Positions 57,043 through 64,000 of a stretch of DNA of 64,000 nucleotides are shown in pieces. Under the pieces are notes generated by a model that saw nothing but the letters and a program-made list of their open reading frames with translations, was not told the origin of the DNA and searched no databases. Position 1 is the stretch's first letter, and the number at the start of each line of letters is the position of its first letter. The position numbers and the translations under genes were made by a program. This stretch comes from Variovorax beijingensis (GTDB taxonomy: Bacteria > Pseudomonadota > Gammaproteobacteria > Burkholderiales > Burkholderiaceae_C): assembly GCF_007828835.1 (NCBI RefSeq), contig NZ_VIVL01000020.1:1-64000 (forward strand), read 5' to 3'.

Positions 57043-59646
57043 CTACCAATCCTCCTTCACAGCAAGAACAACATCCCTCCCCGCAGCAGCCCGCCCCGCC
57101 AGCCACGCAGTCACCGTCCCCGCCGCAACCACGGCAGCGCAAAGCACCAGCAGCCGCCCCCAGGGCACCAGCAAATCCATCGTCCAGTGAAAGCTCTGCG
57201 GATTGACCACCTTCACCAGCACCACAGACACCGCGAGCCCGAGCAGGAGTCCCGCCACGGCGCCGATCGCGGTCCACGCCGCGCCTTCGCCCGCCACCAC
57301 CGCCAGCACCTGCCGCCGCGTGAAGCCCAGGTGCGCGAGCAGCCCGAACTCCTTGCGCCGGGCCAGCACCTGCGCGCTGAAGCTCGCGGCAATGCCGAAC
57401 AGGCCGATGGCAATGGCCACGGCCTGCAGCCAGTAGGTCACGGCAAAGCTGCGGTCGAAGATGCGCAGCGAGGTGGCGCGGATCTGTCCGACCGACGAGA
57501 TCTCGACGTTCGTGGTCGAATCGGAACCGCCGCCGCGTGCCGCCAGATCGCGCACCGCCGCCTGCACCGCGCCCTCGGACGCGCCGGGCGCGAGCCACAG
57601 CGACACATCGCTCACGTTGCGTTCGCCCGTCAGGCGCTCGAAGTCGCGCGCGTCCATGGTGATGGCGCCGAACTGCCGCGCATAGTCGCGCCACACGCCG
57701 GCCACGAAGAACGCTGCCGGAGCGGAGCCCGCGGTGGCCAATGCCGGCGACAGCGGTGCGAAGAGCGAACCCGGCTTCGCGCCATACAGCTCGACCATCG
57801 GTTCGCTCACGTAGATGCCGACCTGGCCGGCGGGCACCGGCAGCGCGGGGCCCACCAGCGGCAGCGCCTGCGATGCGCCGCCTTCGAGGCTTCGCGCGAT
57901 CAGCGTGACCGCGGGCTGCGCGGGGTCGAGCTGCAGCGAGCGGGTTCGCAGCGTGCCGATGCGCTCCACACCGGGCAGTTGCGCCAGCGCCTGCACGAAG
58001 GCCGGCGCAAAGGTGGCCGTGTCGCTGCTGCTCTGGGAGCCCGAATTGCCGGAGCGGCCGCTCGAGGTGGCGCGAACATAGAGGTCGGCCGGCAGCACCA
58101 CGTCGAGCCAATGCGTGACCGAATCGCGAAAGCTCGCCACCATCACCGTGAGCGCCACCGCGAGGCTCAGGCTCGCGACCACGCCGCTCACCGCCACGGC
58201 CGCGGTGCCGCGCATGCGCCGCGCGCGCTCGATGGCCAGCATCGGCAGCACGCGCTGCGCGAATGCAGGCGCAATGCGGTCATACAGCAGTGCAATGAGC
58301 CAGGGCAGGGCGGTGATGCCGCCCACCAGCAGGCAGCCCACCGAGAGGTACGCCGCAACCGGAATGCCGCCGACAGCCGGCATGTTGGCCAGCGCCGCGC
58401 TGGCGGCAATGAGGCCGAGCGCCAGCCAGTGGCTGTGGCCCTGCACGGGCGCGGCGCCCAGGCCCTTGAGCGTCTGCGCTTCAGGCAGCGCCTGCGCCGC
58501 GCGTGCGGGCCACCAGCCGCCCACCAGCGCCGCAAGCACGCCGAGCCCGCCGTACAGCAGCGCCGAGCCGCTGCTCCAGTGCAGCGTGGGCGCCACGCCC
58601 TCGAAGTACCCGCCACCCAGGTCGCCGCCGAGCACGCGCAATGCGAAGGCTGCGAGCGCCGTGCCCAGCGCGAGGCCGGCGCCGCTTCCGATCAGGCCCA
58701 GCACCAGCGATTCGATCAGCACCAGGCGCAGTCGCTCGCGCGGCGTCAGGCCCAGCACGCCGAGCAGCGCGAACTGCTGCGCGCGCTTGGCGACGCTGAG
58801 CGCCAGCACCGAGAACACCAGGAAGGCCCCGGTGAAAAGTGCGACCAGTGCGAGCACCGTCAGGTTGACGCGGTAGGCGCGCGAGAGATTGCTCACGCGC
58901 TCGGCCGCATCGCCGGGCTCGGCAAACTGAAGGCCGGCGGGCCAGCCCGGCGAACCCTGCAGCGATGCGGTGAAGGCCGCGCGATCGGTGCCGGGAGCAA
59001 GCTTCAGGTCGACGCGGCTGAGCTGGCCGAGCTTGTCGAACAGGTCCTGCGCAGCCGCGATGTCCAGCACCGCCAGCGCCGCGCCGCCGGCGGCGACGTG
59101 GCCCGCCACCTCGAGCCGCTGCCAGGCGCCGCCGCCACTGCGCAGCTGCACCGTCTCCACGCGGCCTGCCGCCGCTTCGGCCGGAAGCCCGAGCGCGCTG
59201 CGTGCCGCGGCGTTGAGAAATACATGGCCGGGCGCGAGCATCGCGAAGCGCGCGGCATCCCTGCCGGGCTGCGGCATCAGGGCCGGTGCAATGGTGGGCA
59301 GCGCCAGCGCATCGATGCCGATCACGCGCATCGGCAGCTGGCGTTCGCCGGCCAGCGCCAGCCCCTGGAACTCGAGCACCGGACTCGCGAGCGCCACCTG
59401 CGGATGCTGCGCGAGCCGCGCGAACACCGCCTCGTCGAAGCTGCCCTGCACGGCGCGCACCTCGAGATCGGGCTGGCCGTTGACCGAGCGCACCGCGCTC
59501 GAGAATTCGTCGAGCGCCGAGGCATTGATCAGCTGCACCGAGAACGCGAGCGCCACGCCCAGCATCACGGCCAGCACGGCCGCGGCGTTGCGCCAGGGAT
59601 GGTGGCGCAGTTCCTGCCATGAGAAGGTGGAGAGCAAGGCACGCAT
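57043..59646 (-). CDS. FtsX-type ABC transporter permease (large, two-unit)
   Basis: An 867-residue membrane protein with two FtsX/MacB-like permease units. Helix groups are at the N terminus (NAAAVLAVMLGVALAFSVQL), middle (VLALVALFTGAFLVFSVLALS and following helices) and C terminus (LQAVAIAIGLFGIAASFSAQVLARRKEFGLLAHLGFTRRQV), with large periplasmic parts between. It resembles permeases that act with a LolD-like ATPase in lipoprotein or lipid handling. No ATPase gene adjoins it in this window. Divergent from the serine hydrolase, 79 bp away. Confidence 0.88.
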   Translation of the reverse strand: MRALLSTFSWQELRHHPWRNAAAVLAVMLGVALAFSVQLINASALDEFSSAVRSVNGQPDLEVRAVQGSFDEAVFARLAQHPQVALASPVLEFQGLALAGERQLPMRVIGIDALALPTIAPALMPQPGRDAARFAMLAPGHVFLNAAARSALGLPAEAAAGRVETVQLRSGGGAWQRLEVAGHVAAGGAALAVLDIAAAQDLFDKLGQLSRVDLKLAPGTDRAAFTASLQGSPGWPAGLQFAEPGDAAERVSNLSRAYRVNLTVLALVALFTGAFLVFSVLALSVAKRAQQFALLGVLGLTPRERLRLVLIESLVLGLIGSGAGLALGTALAAFALRVLGGDLGGGYFEGVAPTLHWSSGSALLYGGLGVLAALVGGWWPARAAQALPEAQTLKGLGAAPVQGHSHWLALGLIAASAALANMPAVGGIPVAAYLSVGCLLVGGITALPWLIALLYDRIAPAFAQRVLPMLAIERARRMRGTAAVAVSGVVASLSLAVALTVMVASFRDSVTHWLDVVLPADLYVRATSSGRSGNSGSQSSSDTATFAPAFVQALAQLPGVERIGTLRTRSLQLDPAQPAVTLIARSLEGGASQALPLVGPALPVPAGQVGIYVSEPMVELYGAKPGSLFAPLSPALATAGSAPAAFFVAGVWRDYARQFGAITMDARDFERLTGERNVSDVSLWLAPGASEGAVQAAVRDLAARGGGSDSTTNVEISSVGQIRATSLRIFDRSFAVTYWLQAVAIAIGLFGIAASFSAQVLARRKEFGLLAHLGFTRRQVLAVVAGEGAAWTAIGAVAGLLLGLAVSVVLVKVVNPQSFHWTMDLLVPWGRLLVLCAAVVAAGTVTAWLAGRAAAGRDVVLAVKEDW

Positions 59647-59725
59647 GCCGCGATTGTGGCCGGCGGGCGCGAGGTTCCGCGGCCGTGGCACCATGGCGCC
59701 TCTTCGATGCCTGGGGAATTCCACG

Positions 59726-61150
59726 ATGCGGCTTTCTTGCCCCGCCCTGGCCCGCCGATGGACGGCGGCCTGGCTTGCTGCCCTGCTGCCGGTGGCCGCT
59801 GCCTTGGCACAGCCGCTGCCCATCACGCTGGCCAGCGATCCTGCCGCCATCGCGAAGATGGCGCTCGGCGCCGAAAGGGGGACGCTCGTGGTCGGCGTGC
59901 TGCGCGGCGACAAGACCGCCTATGGCGTGGCCCACAACCCCGAGCCGTCAGCCGCGCCGCGCGCCATCGAGCCGAACAGCGCCGAGCAGCCGATGTTCGA
60001 GATCGGCTCCGTGACGAAGGTGTTCACGGGCCTGCTGCTGGCGCAGTCGGTGGAGCGCGGCGAAGTGAAGCTCGACGACACCGTGGGCCAGCTGCTGGCC
60101 GGCAAGCTGGCGTCGCCGCTCCCGCCCGCGGTGGCCTCCGTGACGCTGCGCCAACTGGTGACTCACACCGGCTGCATGCCCGTGATGGCCGATGGCGTGA
60201 CCGGCGGGCCCGCGCTGGCCGCGCAATTCCGTGCCTTCGACAAGGCGGCGTTCTGGGCCGCGCTGTCGCGCATCCGGCTCACGGCGCCGGCGCCGCCGTG
60301 CGAAGCCGCATACAGCAATTTCGGGATGGCGCTGCTGGGACAGATCCTGGCCGAACGGCTCGGCACCACCTGGGGCGAACTGGTGCGCGCGCGCATCACC
60401 GAGCCGCTGGGCATGAACGACACGGTGATCCAGCTCGGCGACAAGGCCTCGCGCATGGCCCCGGCCTTTGCCGGCGACCGGCGCCAGCGGCTGCTCGACA
60501 TGGCGGCCTATGCGCCGGCCAGCGCGCTGCGCTCCACGGCTGCCGACATGCTCACGCTGAGCCGCGCGATCCTGGCCGGCGCCAGCGGTCCGCTGGGCCC
60601 GGCGGCCGTGCGCATGCTCACGCCGCTCGCACGCTACGAAGGCGCCGAGATCGGCTATGCGGTGATGGTGCGCGGCCCCGAAGGCGGCCGGCACACCTAC
60701 TACCACGCCGGCGTGACCGAGGGCTACCGCACGCTGTGGCTGCTTGCGCCCGACACCGGGGAAGCGCTGGTCGTGCTCGGCAGCAACGCGCGCGCGCCGC
60801 TGCAGTCCGTGATGCTGGCCATCGGCAAGAGCCGCTACCCGGTGCCGGGCGTGGAGGTGCCGATCGATCCGCAGCGCCTTGCGGACTACGAAGGCGAGTT
60901 CCGCATCAACAAGGCCAAGACGCTGGGCTTTGCCGTGCGCAGCGGCCGCCTGCTGGTGCGCGAGACGGGCCGGGGCTACAACGCGCTCACGCCGATCGGC
61001 AGCGACCGCTTCGCGGTCACGGCGATCGGCGCCGAGCTCAGGTTCCGGCGCGGCGAGGGCCATGCGGTGGTCGGCGTAACGCTGGCGCAGGGCGGCAGCC
61101 GGCTGGATGCGCGAAGGGTGAGCGAGGCCGTGGCGGTTCCGCAGGATTGA
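59726..61150 (+). CDS. Class C beta-lactamase-family serine hydrolase
   Basis: A 474-residue exported protein with a cleavable signal (TAAWLAALLPVAAALAQP). Catalytic motifs are SVTK (Ser95, Lys98), YSN (Tyr196) and HAG near residue 332. The last ~100 residues form an extra domain (ADYEGEFRINKAKTLGFAVRSG), often seen in peptidase or esterase members. It may cleave peptides, esters or beta-lactams; function as a resistance enzyme is not implied. The initiating ATG has GGGGAATT upstream. Confidence 0.85.
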   Translation: MRLSCPALARRWTAAWLAALLPVAAALAQPLPITLASDPAAIAKMALGAERGTLVVGVLRGDKTAYGVAHNPEPSAAPRAIEPNSAEQPMFEIGSVTKVFTGLLLAQSVERGEVKLDDTVGQLLAGKLASPLPPAVASVTLRQLVTHTGCMPVMADGVTGGPALAAQFRAFDKAAFWAALSRIRLTAPAPPCEAAYSNFGMALLGQILAERLGTTWGELVRARITEPLGMNDTVIQLGDKASRMAPAFAGDRRQRLLDMAAYAPASALRSTAADMLTLSRAILAGASGPLGPAAVRMLTPLARYEGAEIGYAVMVRGPEGGRHTYYHAGVTEGYRTLWLLAPDTGEALVVLGSNARAPLQSVMLAIGKSRYPVPGVEVPIDPQRLADYEGEFRINKAKTLGFAVRSGRLLVRETGRGYNALTPIGSDRFAVTAIGAELRFRRGEGHAVVGVTLAQGGSRLDARRVSEAVAVPQD

Positions 61151-61171
61151 CCGGTCCTCCGGCGCTGAAGG

Positions 61172-62401
61172 TCAGAGCCGTTCCGACATTGCATTCAGAT
61201 AGGCGCGCACGGCGGCGTTGCTGCTGAGGCCGATCGCGCGGTCATAGGCCTGGCGCGCCGCGGCGCGCGCACCGCCGGCCGCGAGCAGGTGGGCGCGGGC
61301 GGCCCAGAACGGCTGGTAGCTTTGCACCTCGGCCGCCGGAATGGCCTCCAGCGCGCGCAGGCCGACGTCGGGGCCGCGCGCATTGGCCAGCGCGCAGGCC
61401 AGGCTGACCTGGGCACCGATGCTGGGCCGCAGCGCCAGCAGCCCTTCGTAGAGCGACACCAGCACTTCGGGCGGCACCGGTGCGCCGACGCGGCGCTCGC
61501 AATGGGCCGACTGGATCGCCGCCTCAAGCTGGTAGGGGCCGAGCAATTTCATCTCCGAGGCCCGGCGCAGGCAGCGTTCGGCCTCCGCGAGCAGGTCGGG
61601 GTTCCAGCGCAAAGGGTCCTGCTGGTCGAGCGGCACGTAGGCGCCGGTTTCGCTGCGCCGGGCCGCGGCGCGGCTCTCGCAGAACAGCATCAGCGCGAGC
61701 AGGCCCAGCGGCTCGGGCTCGTCGGGCAGCAGGCTGCACAGGATGCGGCCGAGGTCGATGGCTTCGGCGGTGAGGCCGCGCGGCAGGGCGTCGGCGCCGT
61801 CGACATCGTCCCAGCCGGTGCCGTAGGCGGCGTAGATGCCGTCCAGCACGTCCTGCAGCCGCTGCGGAAGCTCGCGCGCCTGCGGGTACTCGAAGGGAAT
61901 GCCCGTAGCCCGGATGCGCGCCTTGGCCCGTACCAGCCGCTGGCCCAGCGTGGAAGGCGCGGTCAGAAAGGCGCCGGCCATGCGGGCCGCGTCGAGCCCG
62001 AGCACGGCCTGCAGCATCAGCGGTGCGCGGGCCGCCGCGTCGATGGCGGGGTGCGCGCAGACGAACATCAGGCGCAGCCGCTCGTCAGGCACCGCCGCGC
62101 CCTCGGGCGCATCGTCCATCTCGCCGGCCAAAAGCAGCAGGGACTGGGTCGCCTCGTCCTGCACGCGGCTGTGGCGCCAGGCGTCGAGCTTGCGGTGCCG
62201 CGCCACGCTGAGCAGCCAGGCCTCGGGCTGCGCGGGAATGCCGTCGGCCGGCCAGCGCTCCAGCGCGCGCGCGAAGGCTTCGGCGAGCGCGTCTTCCGAT
62301 GCCGCGATGTCGTGCGTGCGCGCGGACAGGATGGCCAGCAGGCGGCCGTACGACTCGCGCGCCGCACGTTCGGCGGCCTGGTGAGCCGCCGGGTCGTTCA
62401 C
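61172..62401 (-). CDS. ECF-type RNA polymerase sigma factor, YCII-associated group
   Basis: A 409-residue sigma factor. Region 2 is SYGRLLAILSARTHDIAASEDALAEAFARALERWP with RHRKLDAWRHSR; region 4 follows around FLTAPSTLGQRLVRAKARIR. The long C-terminal extension (~200 residues), LGRILCSLLPDEPEPLGLLALMLFCESR and TPR-like helices, is characteristic of this sigma group, and is thought to replace an anti-sigma factor. It starts with GTG at 62401, overlapping the YCII gene stop. Convergent with the serine hydrolase, 21 bp gap. Confidence 0.87.
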   Translation of the reverse strand: MNDPAAHQAAERAARESYGRLLAILSARTHDIAASEDALAEAFARALERWPADGIPAQPEAWLLSVARHRKLDAWRHSRVQDEATQSLLLLAGEMDDAPEGAAVPDERLRLMFVCAHPAIDAAARAPLMLQAVLGLDAARMAGAFLTAPSTLGQRLVRAKARIRATGIPFEYPQARELPQRLQDVLDGIYAAYGTGWDDVDGADALPRGLTAEAIDLGRILCSLLPDEPEPLGLLALMLFCESRAAARRSETGAYVPLDQQDPLRWNPDLLAEAERCLRRASEMKLLGPYQLEAAIQSAHCERRVGAPVPPEVLVSLYEGLLALRPSIGAQVSLACALANARGPDVGLRALEAIPAAEVQSYQPFWAARAHLLAAGGARAAARQAYDRAIGLSSNAAVRAYLNAMSERL

Positions 62402-62769
62402 GGTGTGGCCGCCGCGATGGCCGTGGCCGTGAAGACCGGCCGCACCTCCACGCCCCCGCTGGCCGCGCAGGGTGCGCGGGCCGCCCATTCGAGCGCGGCA
62501 TCGAGGTCCGGCACGTCCACCACGAAGTAGCCGCCGAGCTGCTCCTTGGTGTCGGCGAAGGGGCCGTCCTGCACCTGCCGCTTGTCGCCGCGCACGCGCA
62601 GCGTGGTGCCGGTCATCGGCGGGAACAGGCCGTGCCCGCCGAGCGAAATGCCCGACTGGCGCACCGCATCGGCATACGCCACCCAACTGGCCCGGTAGGC
62701 CTGCGAGGACGCGTCGTTCCGTTGTTCGAATTCGGCCGCGGGCTGATAGAACATCAACATGTACTGCAT
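62398..62769 (-). CDS. YCII (DGPF) domain protein
   Basis: A 123-residue protein with the YCII fold. MQYMLMFYQP and the DGPF motif in QVQDGPFADTKEQLGGYFVVDVPDLDAALEWAARAP are characteristic. Such proteins almost always precede the ECF sigma gene found here and may modulate it; an enzymatic role is possible from distant dehalogenase-type relatives. GGAGAG precedes the ATG. Translation is coupled to the sigma gene by a GTGA overlap. Confidence 0.88.
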   Translation of the reverse strand: MQYMLMFYQPAAEFEQRNDASSQAYRASWVAYADAVRQSGISLGGHGLFPPMTGTTLRVRGDKRQVQDGPFADTKEQLGGYFVVDVPDLDAALEWAARAPCAASGGVEVRPVFTATAIAAATP

Positions 62770-62917
62770 GGTGTCTCTCCATCGTGGAAAAGAGGCTGAG
62801 CAGGATCGCTCACCACAATGACGGCCCGCTGCCGGTCATTTCGACACGGCTTCCGTGTCGAGCAGATGATTTTTTACGCTGTTGACGCGTGGCGCAATGG
62901 TTGGGCTACTTAATTCT

Positions 62918-64000
62918 TTAGGCTGCCTTGGCCTGGCCGGCGGGCGCGAACATGGCCTCCATTTCGCTTCGCAGCCTGTAGGCGGAGGTCGAGGTGTCGA
63001 TGGCCACGTCGGCCCAGCAGAGGCTCTGGCCTTTCTTCACCGGGCGCAGCAGCTTGACGTTGTGTGCCAGCCCGAGCGGCAGGCCGCCCAGGCGCAGCGA
63101 GCGCTCGGCCGGCAGCAGCTTGCCCCAGACGGTGTAGCCGCCTTCGCCGTCGAGCATTTCGTCGGGCGCGAGGTCTCGCTTGGCCGTGGCCACCACGTCG
63201 GCGTTCCAGCAGGTGGCCACGCCGGTCGGCTCGCCGCGCAAGGCGACGCTGGCCACCGACATGCCGACCTCCAGGCCGATCAGGTGCCAGCGCTTGTAGA
63301 GCGTGAAGTAGCGTCCGCTCGGGTCGGTGTGGGCGTTGTATTCCTCGAAGCAGTTCCTGATGTAGTCGGTCTCGGCCTCGACAGTGACCCACACGCCCAT
63401 GCGGATGTCGTAGGGGATCTTTCGCCCGTTGGCCTCGAGCGAGGAAATGACCTCGACCATGCCCTTGCGCTCGAGCACGCCGCCCTCGCTCTGCGGGCGC
63501 GTGACGAAGGGAATGTCCTCCACGCTCGCGGGCGGGTAGAGCAGGCCGTCCGAAGGCACGGTGAGTCCGGTGGCATTGGCCACCGACGAGCTTTCGATGG
63601 ACGGCTTGGAGCCGTCGAGAAAGCTGTTGAACATCTTCGGATTGAGGCCGCCGCGCAGCGCCTGTTCGGGCGTGAGGCCGTAGTTGCCCCAGACGGTCTC
63701 GGGCGTCGATTCGGTGAAGTGCGGCAGCCACTTGTGGCCGCGTCCGGCTGCGACCACCGGAAAGCCGCAGGTGCGCGCCCAGTCGACCAGGTCGCAGATC
63801 AGCGCGGGCTGGTCGCCGAAGGCCAGCGAATAGACCACGCCGGCCTGCTGCGCGCGGCGTGCGAGCAGCGGGCCGCAGAAGGCATCGGCCTCGACCGTGA
63901 CGTTGACCACGTGCTTGCCGTGCGCAAACGCGTCCAGGCAATGCTCGACGGCCGCCACCGGGTTGCCGGTGCACTCGACCACGATGTCGATGGCGGGCTC
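62918..64000 (-). CDS. NAD(P)-dependent oxidoreductase with SAF domain, N-terminal part missing
   Basis: The frame is open to the right edge, so at least 360 C-terminal residues are present. The first visible segment, EPAIDIVVECTGNPVAAVEHCLDAFAHGKHVVNVTVEADAFCGPLL, belongs to a homoserine-dehydrogenase-like Rossmann domain. The C-terminal part (GEGGYTVWGKLLPAERSLRLGGLPLGLAHNVKLLRPVKKGQSLCWADV) is a SAF domain as in antifreeze-like and FlgA proteins. Substrate is unknown. The GTG at 63982 is not taken as the start, because homology-like sequence continues beyond it. Confidence 0.8.
   Translation of the reverse strand, partial: EPAIDIVVECTGNPVAAVEHCLDAFAHGKHVVNVTVEADAFCGPLLARRAQQAGVVYSLAFGDQPALICDLVDWARTCGFPVVAAGRGHKWLPHFTESTPETVWGNYGLTPEQALRGGLNPKMFNSFLDGSKPSIESSSVANATGLTVPSDGLLYPPASVEDIPFVTRPQSEGGVLERKGMVEVISSLEANGRKIPYDIRMGVWVTVEAETDYIRNCFEEYNAHTDPSGRYFTLYKRWHLIGLEVGMSVASVALRGEPTGVATCWNADVVATAKRDLAPDEMLDGEGGYTVWGKLLPAERSLRLGGLPLGLAHNVKLLRPVKKGQSLCWADVAIDTSTSAYRLRSEMEAMFAPAGQAKAA

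Noticed and set aside
56576..58111. 511-codon minus-strand frame and related frames entering the 584-bp repeat
   Set aside because: They combine the wrong frame of the FtsX gene with repeat DNA; the peptide is low-complexity and repeats itself where the DNA does.
59726..61150. Antibiotic-resistance beta-lactamase
   Set aside because: The SxxK, YSN and HxG motifs are shared by peptidases and esterases, and the added C-terminal domain is not typical of AmpC enzymes.
1..64000. CRISPR array, prophage or insertion sequence
   Set aside because: No regularly spaced direct repeats, integrase, transposase or phage structural genes were seen; the repeats present are palindromic intergenic elements.

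Overview
The window reads as chromosome of a high-GC beta-proteobacterium of the family Comamonadaceae, most likely Variovorax or a close relative. This rests on the strong G/C bias at third codon positions, the complete 14-gene nuo operon followed by DUF2818, NUDIX and DUF1178 genes, the rpsO-pnp block, and the style of the intergenic repeats. It is an inference from protein content and layout; no database was searched. Genes fill nearly all of the 64 kb, and no phage, insertion sequence, CRISPR array or plasmid module is visible.

Layout. (1) 1-9467, nitrate/nitrite assimilation: start of nirB, a PP2C phosphatase/Ser-Thr kinase fusion, the NasA-type transporter, an ANTAR-PilJ protein, the nitrate ABC transporter nrtABD, and the NIT-ANTAR antiterminator nasR. 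(2) 9545-14440: tsaD, an alpha/beta hydrolase, a small heat-shock protein, a branched-chain-type binding protein and an aminotransferase. (3) 14666-19971, housekeeping: rpsO, pnp, quinone oxidoreductase, tpiA, secG, tRNA-Leu(GAG). (4) 20040-35959: nuoA-N plus three small downstream genes. (5) 35975-42819: an exporter-type ABC protein and a marR-nodT-emrA-emrB efflux operon. (6) 42941-49136: an AGE-family sugar epimerase/isomerase and a liv transporter in the order G-F-K-H-M. (7) 49195-62769, mixed enzymes: 5'-nucleotidase lipoprotein, BON-like protein, lipocalin-type hydratase coupled to a cysteine-synthase-like enzyme, penicillin acylase, a large FtsX-type permease, a serine hydrolase, and a YCII/ECF sigma pair. 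(8) The right edge carries a partial SAF-domain oxidoreductase.

The best-supported regulatory story is in the nitrate region. Before nrtA, on the minus strand, one can read in order an NtrC-type dyad, a near-perfect sigma-54 promoter, a hairpin with an ANTAR-type hexaloop (A at loop position 1, G at 4), a strong intrinsic terminator, and then the nrtA start. nasR, encoding a nitrate-sensing ANTAR protein, lies immediately upstream. This is the architecture of a nitrate-controlled attenuator under nitrogen control. A second sigma-54 promoter and a second hexaloop hairpin precede nasA, and the divergent neighbour there encodes an ANTAR-PilJ fusion. The locus therefore seems to hold two paired ANTAR protein/RNA leader modules, plus an unusual phosphatase-kinase encoded opposite to the transport and reductase genes.

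At the repeat level, an approximately 85-bp intergenic element occurs three times (4.7, 14.5 and 42.8 kb), with a related element inside the liv operon. A 584-bp imperfect inverted repeat separates the penicillin acylase and FtsX genes. A short palindrome has been absorbed into the coding sequence of nrtB.
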